Shown one piece after another: positions 58,370 to 64,000 of a stretch of 64,000 nucleotides of DNA (its first letter is position 1; every line of letters starts with the position of its first letter). Made by a program: the position numbers and the translations under genes. The notes under the pieces were generated by a model. It searched no databases. It was not told where the DNA came from and saw only the letters and a program-made list of their open reading frames with translations. This DNA is from Actinomadura sp. J1-007 (GTDB lineage Bacteria > Actinomycetota > Actinomycetes > Streptosporangiales > Streptosporangiaceae): NCBI RefSeq assembly GCF_009793335.1, contig NZ_WING01000002.1, forward strand, positions 682,001 through 746,000, read 5' to 3'.

Positions 58370-58404
58370 GGCGGACGACCTGCGGCGACGGCGACCATGG
58401 AGTC

Positions 58405-58740
58405 ATGTTCGCTCGTCTTTCCGCAGTCGCGGCACGCCGCAGTTCAGGTTGGTTCGGGATCATCCTTCCCGGCCTGTACGCCGGGATGGTGATCGCCGTC
58501 ACCGTGATGGTCGCCGCGGTGCTCATGTTCGCCGAAGACCCCGGCTTCATCGGGATCTGGCTCGTCTTCGCGACGCTGCCCCTGTCGGCCGTCGCCCTGG
58601 CCTTGACCGAGATGGCGGGGGAGCTGCCCCGGCCGTTCGACATGGCGGTGTTCTTCGTCGCGACGACCGGCGTCGGCCTCGTCCAGGCGTGGGTGCTCCG
58701 CCTGCTGGTCCGCGGACGGCGCGTGCCCGTCTCACGCTGA
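58405..58740 (+). CDS. Small membrane protein, SCO4225-like
   Basis: A 111-residue protein with three hydrophobic segments (GWFGIILPGLYAGMVIAVTV MVAAVL; GIWLVFATLPLSAVALAL; MAVFFVATTGVGLVQAWVL) and short basic ends. Size and pattern match the SCO4225-type actinobacterial membrane proteins of unknown role. The palindrome at 58354-58369 lies just upstream. The 3' end overlaps the convergent PP2C gene by about 9 bp. Confidence 0.7.
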   Translation: MFARLSAVAARRSSGWFGIILPGLYAGMVIAVTVMVAAVLMFAEDPGFIGIWLVFATLPLSAVALALTEMAGELPRPFDMAVFFVATTGVGLVQAWVLRLLVRGRRVPVSR

Positions 58741-59774
58741 TCCGCCGGGGCCGCGTCGGCGACGACGCAGCTCACGTTGTCGGGGGCGCCGTGGCCGGTG
58801 GCCAGCGCGACGAGGGCGTCGGCCGCGTCGTCGGGGGTCGGGGCCGACGCCAGCGCTGACTCGATCTCGTCCCGGGGGACGACCGCGGACAGGCCGTCGG
58901 TGCACAGCAGGTAGCGGTCGCCCGGCAGGACGTCGTGCAGGCGGATGTCGGGGGAGACCGCGCCGCCGCCCAGCGCCCGGGACAGCAGGGCGCGGTCGGG
59001 ATGCGCGTCCGCCTCCTCGGGCGCGATGCGGCCCTCGTCCACCATCGCCTGGACGAGCGTGTGGTCGTGGGTGATCTGGAAGAAGCTCCCCTCGCGCAGC
59101 AGGTACGCGCGGGAGTCGCCGACGTGGACGAGCGCGAACCGCGAGCCCGTCCACAGCAGGGCGGTCAGGGTGGTGCCGCCGGAGGCCGCGGCCTCGCGGA
59201 CGGCGCGGGCGGCCTGCTCGACGGCCTCGTCCAGGACGTTCAGCAGGTCGCCCGACGCGGTGTCCAGGCCCGTCAGGGCGTGGACGGCGGCGGCGCTCGC
59301 GGCGGCGCCGCCGGGGCCGAAGCCGTCGGCGACGGCCAGGAGGCCGTCGCCCGCGCGGGCGCAGTCCTGGTTGGACTCGCGGACGAGCCCGGTGTCGGTG
59401 CGGGCGGCGTGGTCGAGCCGGAGCTGCGCGGTCACGTGGGTCTCCTTCCTCGCCAGGTGGTCGACGAGGAACGCGGCGAGATCGCGGCGGGCGGCGGTGC
59501 CGGCCTCGACGTCCGCCCAGTACGCCCGGACCTCCTCCGCCGCCTTCGCGGCCGGCAGGTCGCAGACCGCCCGGATGCGGGCGAGGGGCATGCCGAGGCG
59601 GCGCAGCCAGGCGACCAGGCGGGCCCGTTCGAGCTGCGCCGGGTCGTACAGCCGGTACCCGGACGCCGGATCGACGCGCGCGGGGGAGAGCAGCCCGAGG
59701 TCGTCGTAGAGGCGCAGCGCCTTCGGCGACAGCCGTGCCGCCCTCGCGAACGCGCCGATCGTCAGCAGTCCCAT
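58732..59774 (-). CDS. MerR-type HTH fused to a PP2C-family protein phosphatase, apparent frameshift
   Basis: About 347 residues. Residues about 1-110 are a MerR domain: LLTIGAFARAARLSPKALRL, YDDLGLLSPARVDPASGYRL. Residues about 115-345 are a PP2C phosphatase: RTDTGLVRESNQDCARAGDG, LLAVADGFGPGG, FALVHVGDSRAYLLREGSFF, RYLLCTDGLSAVV and APDNVSCVVAD, so all metal-binding Asp residues are present. As written it has no stop until 58110. One base in the run at 58747-58750 gives a normal end at 58732. It may sense a signal and dephosphorylate, or be a DNA-bound phosphatase. Confidence 0.85.
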
Positions 59775-59836
59775 GCGTTCCTCCTCGTGGGGGACGCCTC
59801 CGATGCTGGGCTCTGCCCCAGGGGCAAGGTCAAACC

Positions 59837-60289
59837 TCAGCCGGCGAAGCCGTCCAGGAACCGGTCGAGCAGGCGGGCGAACTCGCGGCGCTCCTCGGCG
59901 GTCCAGCCGTCGAGCGCCTCGGCGATGTGCCGGTGCCGCGTCACCCGGGCGGCCTCGACGACGCCGCGGCCCTCGTCGGTCAGCTCCAGGCGGATCCGGC
60001 GGCCGTCCTCCTGCGAGGCGACCCGGCGGACGTAGCCGGACTTCACGGCCTCGGCGACGATCCGGCTGCCCCGGGACGCGTCGACGCCGAGGCGGGCGGC
60101 GACGAGGCCGACGCTCATCTCCTGGCCGGGGCCGTCCGGGCCCTCGTCGATCACGTCCACCAGATGCAGGATCTGGAGGTCCACGGGGAGGTGGTGCTCG
60201 CGCAGCGCCGCCTTCCCGAGCCGCTGCCGCGACATCCCGCGGCGCAGCCGGACCATGTTCCGCTCCACGGCGGTCACCGGGTCGTCCAT
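59837..60289 (-). CDS. MarR-family regulator
   Basis: A 150-residue winged-helix regulator: MSVGLVAARLGVDASRGSRI (HTH), VAEAVKSGYVRRVASQEDGR (wing) and RIRLELTDEGRGVVEAARV. Divergent from the EmrB-type pump gene across a region with two palindromes, so it probably represses the pump and itself. Confidence 0.87.
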   Translation of the reverse strand: MDDPVTAVERNMVRLRRGMSRQRLGKAALREHHLPVDLQILHLVDVIDEGPDGPGQEMSVGLVAARLGVDASRGSRIVAEAVKSGYVRRVASQEDGRRIRLELTDEGRGVVEAARVTRHRHIAEALDGWTAEERREFARLLDRFLDGFAG

Positions 60290-60336
60290 GCCGCCGAGTC
60301 TAGCGGGACGGTTGCGTTCCACATGTGTGTGCTCTT

Positions 60337-60362
60337 AGCATCTAAATGCTTTAGTCAGCTAA
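60337..60362. promoter_or_regulatory. Tandem operator-like palindromes for MarR/pump
   Basis: AGCAT-CTAA-ATGCT (60337-60350) is followed directly by TTAG-TCAG-CTAA (60351-60362). Both are AT-rich compared with the surroundings and lie between the divergent starts, ending 13 bp before the pump ATG. Confidence 0.5.
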
Positions 60363-60375
60363 GTGAGGAGCGCAC

Positions 60376-61926
60376 ATGAACGTGCCCATGGGACGGCGCG
60401 AGCGGCTGCTGGTGTTCGGCGGGCTGCTGCTCGCGGGGCTGATGTCGTCCCTGGACGCGACCGTCCTCGGCACGGCGCTGCCGACGATCGTCGGCGACCT
60501 CGGCGGCCTGGACCGGCTCGCCTGGGTCTCCACCGCCTACGTCCTCGCGACCAGCGTCGCCGTCCCCCTGTCGGGACGGCTGGGCGACCTGTTCGGCCGC
60601 AGGCCCGTGCTGCTCGCCGGCCTCGCCGCGTTCCTCGCGGGGTCGGCGGCGTGCGGCGCGGCGCCGACGATGACGCTGCTGATCGCGTTCCGCGTGGTCC
60701 AGGGCGCGGGCGCGGGCTGCCTGCTCAGCTCGATGTTCGCGCTCACCGGCGAGCTGTTCGAGCCGCGGGAGCGGGCGCGCTACCAGGGCTACTCGGCGAT
60801 CGTCTTCGCCGTGTCCAGCGTCGCGGGCCCGCTCGTCGGCGGCCTCCTCACCGACCACGCGTCCTGGCGGTGGGCCTTCTACCTCAACCTGCCGCTCGGG
60901 CTCGCCGCGCTCGCGACCACCCTGCTGTTCCTGCGGCTGCCGAAGCCGAAGGGGCGGCCCCGGGTCGACTACCCCGGCATCGTCCTGCTCGGCGGCGCGG
61001 TCACCTGCTTCACCCTGCTGACGAGCTGGGCGGGCGGACGGTACGCGTGGGCCTCGGCCGAGACGCTCGGCCTCGCCGCTGCGACCGCCGTCCTGCTCGC
61101 GCTGTGGCTCCTCGCCGAACGGCGCGCGGCCGAGCCGGTGATCCCGCCCCGGCTGTTCCGCGACCGCTCGTTCGCGATCGCGTGCGCGGTCGCGGCCGTC
61201 GGCGGCGCGACGGGCTTCGGCCTCGCCACGTACCTGCCCATGTTCTTCCAGGTCGTCGGGGGCGCGGGCGCCACCGAGTCGGGCCTGCTCCTGCTGCCGA
61301 TGATGGCGGCGCTGCTGGCGTCCTCGTCGCTCGCCGGGCGGCGCATCGCCCGGACCGGCCGCTACCACCGGCTGCCCGCCGCGAGCATGGCGGTCAGCGC
61401 CGCCGGGGTCGCGCTGCTCGCCACCATGGACACCGGGACGGGCCTGGTCGCCGCCGGGGCGTTCATGGCGGTCCTCGGTTTCGGCGCCGGCCTGTCGCAG
61501 CAGGTCGTCCTGCTCGTCGCGCAGAACTCCGCGCCGCCGCGCGACCTCGGCGCGGCCAGCTCGGGCGTGTTCGCCGCCCGGATGGTCGGGACCGCGGCCG
61601 GGATGGCGGTGTTCGGCTCGATCGTCTCCGGCCGGTTCGCGGCCGAGGTCGGGAAGCGGGTCCCGGCCGGACGGGTGCCCTCGTTCGACGACGCCGTCCG
61701 GCCGGAGGTGCTGCGCACCCTTCCCGCGCCGGTCCGGGACGGCGTCGCCGAGGCGTTCGCGCACGCGTTCTCGGTGCTGTTCGCCGCGTCGCTGCCGCTG
61801 CTGGCCGTCGGGCTCGCCGCCGCCCTCCTGCTCAGGCACGTCCCCCTCGCCGAACGCGGCCCCGGCCGGCCGGGCGGGGAGCCCGACCGGCCCGGGGCCG
61901 CGGCGCGCGAGGGGGCGGACGGCTGA
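60376..61926 (+). CDS. MFS multidrug exporter, DHA2/EmrB type (14 TM)
   Basis: A 516-residue transporter. SSLDATVLGTALPTIVGDLG (motif D1), GRLGDLFGRRPVLLAGLAAF (motif A), LLIAFRVVQGAGAGCLLSSM (motif B) and GPLVGGLLTDHASWRWAFYL (motif C) all fit the DHA2 drug:proton antiporters. GTGAGGAG precedes the ATG at 60376. Regulated, by inference, by the divergent MarR. Confidence 0.92.
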   Translation: MNVPMGRRERLLVFGGLLLAGLMSSLDATVLGTALPTIVGDLGGLDRLAWVSTAYVLATSVAVPLSGRLGDLFGRRPVLLAGLAAFLAGSAACGAAPTMTLLIAFRVVQGAGAGCLLSSMFALTGELFEPRERARYQGYSAIVFAVSSVAGPLVGGLLTDHASWRWAFYLNLPLGLAALATTLLFLRLPKPKGRPRVDYPGIVLLGGAVTCFTLLTSWAGGRYAWASAETLGLAAATAVLLALWLLAERRAAEPVIPPRLFRDRSFAIACAVAAVGGATGFGLATYLPMFFQVVGGAGATESGLLLLPMMAALLASSSLAGRRIARTGRYHRLPAASMAVSAAGVALLATMDTGTGLVAAGAFMAVLGFGAGLSQQVVLLVAQNSAPPRDLGAASSGVFAARMVGTAAGMAVFGSIVSGRFAAEVGKRVPAGRVPSFDDAVRPEVLRTLPAPVRDGVAEAFAHAFSVLFAASLPLLAVGLAAALLLRHVPLAERGPGRPGGEPDRPGAAAREGADG

Positions 61927-61932
61927 GGCCCG

Positions 61933-62721
61933 CTACTTCACCTCGCGGCGGGCGAGCCGGACCGCGCCCGCCGCGAGGGGGACCAGCAGCCACACCGCCA
62001 GGGACGTCCCGACGCGGGCCCACTCCTCACCGCTGACGCCCGTCTCGTACAGCACGTTCAACGTCTGGTTGGTGTCGAGCCAGCCCGCCGGGCCCTTCAG
62101 CCTGTCGATCATCTCGCCGAGCGTGCTCCAGAGCGTGGGCAGCAGGAAGTACAGCACGATCGAGACGGCCGGGTTCATGAACAGCATCCCGAACGCCACG
62201 CCGATCGCCAGCGTGACCACCGCGAACAGCACGGCCGTGGCGAACAGCGAAGGCGGCAGCGACCAGCTCCCGCCCGACAGCCCGGCCGCGCCGCCGACCG
62301 CGCGGGCCAGCACCGCCACCGCGCCGCCGAACGCCGCGAACGCCGCCGCCAGGCCCGCCCCGGCCAGCAGCTTGGCGGCGAGCACCCGCTCGCGCTCGGG
62401 CACCAGCGCGAACGTCGTCAGCGCGGTCCGCTGCGACCACTCGCCCGTCACCGCGAGGATGCCGAGGACCGGCAGCAGCAGCGCGACCCCGGTCTGCGAC
62501 GCCACGAACATCTCCCGCAGCGACTGCTCCTCCTCGTCCATCGCGAACAGCACGACCGGCATCATCGCGACGGCCGTCAGCCCGATGAGGACCAGCAGCC
62601 AGCGCCCCGCGCGGGTGTCGGTCATCTTGCGCAGCTCGACGGCGACGAGCCGTCCGAGCGGCGGCCGGGGCGGGTCGAGCAGCGCGCCCGGCGCGGTCGC
62701 CTGGGCGGTCGGCGCGGTCAT
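61933..62721 (-). CDS. ABC-2-type transporter permease
   Basis: A 262-residue permease with about six helices (GRWLLVLIGLTAVAMMPVVL, TGVALLLPVLGILAVTGEWS, LFATAVLFAVVTLAIGVAFG and SIVLYFLLPTLWSTLGEMI). The EWSQRTALTTFALVPERERV loop is typical of ABC-2 exporters. ATG overlaps the ATPase stop (ATGA). Confidence 0.88.
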   Translation of the reverse strand: MTAPTAQATAPGALLDPPRPPLGRLVAVELRKMTDTRAGRWLLVLIGLTAVAMMPVVLFAMDEEEQSLREMFVASQTGVALLLPVLGILAVTGEWSQRTALTTFALVPERERVLAAKLLAGAGLAAAFAAFGGAVAVLARAVGGAAGLSGGSWSLPPSLFATAVLFAVVTLAIGVAFGMLFMNPAVSIVLYFLLPTLWSTLGEMIDRLKGPAGWLDTNQTLNVLYETGVSGEEWARVGTSLAVWLLVPLAAGAVRLARREVK

Positions 62722-63684
62722 CGGACGTCCTCCTTCTCCGTGGCGATCCGGGCCGGGACGGGGGCCGCGGCGGCCGAGCCGTTCGCTGCGGGCGGCGCGG
62801 CGGGTGCGGGCGGCGCGGTGAGGGACAGGAACAGCTCCTCCAGGCCGCCCCCGCCGGCTTGGCGCAGCTCCAGCAGGACGGCGCCCGCCGCGGCGGCGGC
62901 CCGTCCCACCGCCTCCGGCGTCCCGTCCACGACGAGCGCGCCGCCCTCCGCCGGGCGGGCCCCAGCCCGGCCGCGGCCAGCGCGGCGGCCAGCGCCCCCG
63001 GATCCAGCGCCCGCACCAGCGTCCCCGCCGGGCCCGACAGCAGGTCGTCCTTGGTCCCCTCGGCGGCCACCCGGCCGTTCGCGATGACCACGAACCGGTC
63101 CGCGACCGCCTCGACCTCCCGCAGCAGGTGGGACGAGAGCAGCACCGTCCCGCCCCGGTCGGCGAAGTCGCGCAGCAGCCCCGCATCCAGAAGATCCCCT
63201 CGGGGTCCAGGCCGTTCGCGGGCTCGTCCAGGATCAGCACGCTCGGGTCGCCGATCAGCGCCTGCGCGATCCCGAGCCGCTGCCGCATCCCGAGCGAGTA
63301 GCCGCCGACCCGGCGCCCGGCCGCCTTCGGCGACAGCCCGACCGTGTCCAGGGACCGCTTCACCCGGTCCTGCTCCACCCCGAGGATCCGCGCGGTCAGC
63401 GCCAGCGTCTCCCGCCCCGTGCGGCCCGCGTGCTGCGCCGCGGCGTCGAGCAGCACCCCGACGTGCCGCCCCGGATTGGCGATCCTCCGGTACGGCACGC
63501 CCTTCACGGTGGCGCTCCCGGCCGTCGGCGGCGTCAGCCCGCAGATCATCCGCATCGTGGTCGACTTCCCGGCCCCGTTCGGGCCGAGGAAGCCGGTCAC
63601 GGTGCCGGGCTCGCACCGGAACGTCACGTCCCGGACCGCGTCGACCTCTCCGTAGCGCTTCGTCAGGCGTTCAACACTGATCAT
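62718..63684 (-). CDS. ABC transporter ATP-binding protein, two apparent frameshifts
   Basis: From the ATG at 63684: Walker A GFLGPNGAGKSTTMRMICGL, Q-loop region, signature YSLGMRQRLGIAQALIGDPS and Walker B VLILDEPANGLDPEG. The frame then breaks at a C4 run (63179-63182) and continues LLRDFADRGGTVLLSSHLLR. A second break (62960-62963) leads to the C-terminal domain, ending ARIATEKEDVR. Restoring one base at each gives a normal protein of about 322 residues that powers the coupled permease (antibiotic/lipid-type exporter family). Confidence 0.87.
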
Positions 63685-63779
63685 GCATCCAGCGTCGCAA
63701 GCGCGGAGGGCCCGCCGCGTCGGCCGATGGTCGGCGCCGCCGCGACCGAAGTCGAAGCGCCCCGGGCCGAAAGGCCATC

Positions 63780-63849
63780 CCGTACGGCACGGCGGGACCG
63801 GACGGTCGGCGGGGCCGTACGGCACGGCGGGACCGGACGGTCGGCGGGG
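63780..63849. repeat. Perfect 35-bp tandem duplication
   Basis: Two identical 35-bp units (63780-63814 and 63815-63849) starting CCGTACGGCACGGCGGGACC and ending GGTCGGCGGGG. They lie in the 182 bp between the ABC ATPase start and the LuxR-type regulator's stop. Confidence 0.9.
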
Positions 63850-63866
63850 CCGGGGCGCCCGCGGGC

Positions 63867-64000
63867 TCACCCCGCCGGGTCGGCGGTCCCCGCGTCGTGG
63901 ACGAGCAGCGCGATCTGCACGCGGTTGTTGAGCTCCAGCTTGGTCAGCAGCCGCGACACGTACGCCTTGACGGTCGCGACGCTCAGCGACAGCTCGCGGC
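63867..64000 (-). CDS. LuxR-type response regulator, C-terminal fragment (runs off window)
   Basis: The last 43 codons encode the end of a GerE/LuxR helix-turn-helix: RELSLSVATVKAYVSRLLTK, LELNNRVQIALLVHDAGTAD PAG, then stop at 63867. The recognition helix (SVATVKAYVSRLLTKL) is typical of NarL/LuxR two-component response regulators. The receiver domain is beyond the window. It could regulate the ABC exporter, as such pairs are often adjacent. Confidence 0.83.
   Translation of the reverse strand, partial: RELSLSVATVKAYVSRLLTKLELNNRVQIALLVHDAGTADPAG

Overview
The window is very GC-rich, uses GTG and ATG starts freely, and carries genes typical of a filamentous actinobacterium. These are mycothiol-dependent enzymes, WhiA, RbpA, a WhiJ/DUF397 module, DUF6461 proteins, and the conserved uvrC-rapZ-yvcK-whiA ... 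gap-pgk-tpiA-secG-rbpA block. An Actinomadura-like (Thermomonosporaceae/Streptosporangiales) source fits best, but this is inferred from gene content and no marker phylogeny could be run.

Layout. 0-4.4 kb: formaldehyde detoxification (S-(hydroxymethyl)mycothiol dehydrogenase with an MBL-fold partner), a secreted lipase-like hydrolase, a P-loop ATPase, a 48-residue GPGG-motif membrane protein and a second MBL hydrolase. 4.5-9.8 kb: a tight operon of a small membrane protein shaped like a Pycsar effector, a 1348-residue Crp-like/NB-ARC/TPR protein, and a second Crp-family protein. 9.9-11 kb: a mycothiol-dependent isomerase-family protein and a deletion scar that fuses the remains of an NTF2-like gene and a TetR gene. 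11.4-15.4 kb: uvrA and two tandem Rieske lipoproteins, followed by an approximately 20-bp degenerate tandem repeat array. 15.9-31.8 kb: an MscS channel, then uvrC-rapZ-yvcK-whiA and gap-pgk-tpiA-secG-rbpA, with a polysaccharide-lyase-like gene and a three-gene paralogous membrane-protein operon inserted between whiA and gap. 31.9-46 kb: accessory metabolism and regulation, with glyA behind a probable ZTP riboswitch and a WhiJ/DUF397/anti-sigma-like ATPase module. 46.0-56.1 kb: a probable meroterpenoid cluster, closed by a strong hairpin terminator. 56-64 kb: DUF6461 double-domain protein, small membrane protein, MerR-PP2C fusion, MarR with an EmrB-type pump, an ABC exporter, and the 3' end of a LuxR-type regulator.

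The most novel region is 46.0-56.1 kb. It has two P450s, a ferredoxin, a polyprenyl diphosphate synthase, a UbiA prenyltransferase, a MenG/UbiE-like methyltransferase, a Pyr4/PaxB/DmtA1-like membrane cyclase, and an approximately 1093-residue tandem double ThDP enzyme. In that enzyme only the first PYR domain keeps the catalytic Glu and only the second PP domain keeps the GDG...N motif. Together the genes resemble a menaquinone-type kit (ThDP enzyme, prenyl synthase, UbiA, UbiE) joined to a terpene cyclase and tailoring oxidases.

Data-quality caution. I count nineteen places where restoring one missing base in a short G or C run rejoins a recognisable protein, including four in rbpA alone, plus uvrC and yvcK. 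All are single-base losses and none is a gain. This looks like systematic homopolymer under-calling and not gene decay, so affected genes are annotated as probably intact genes with an apparent frameshift.
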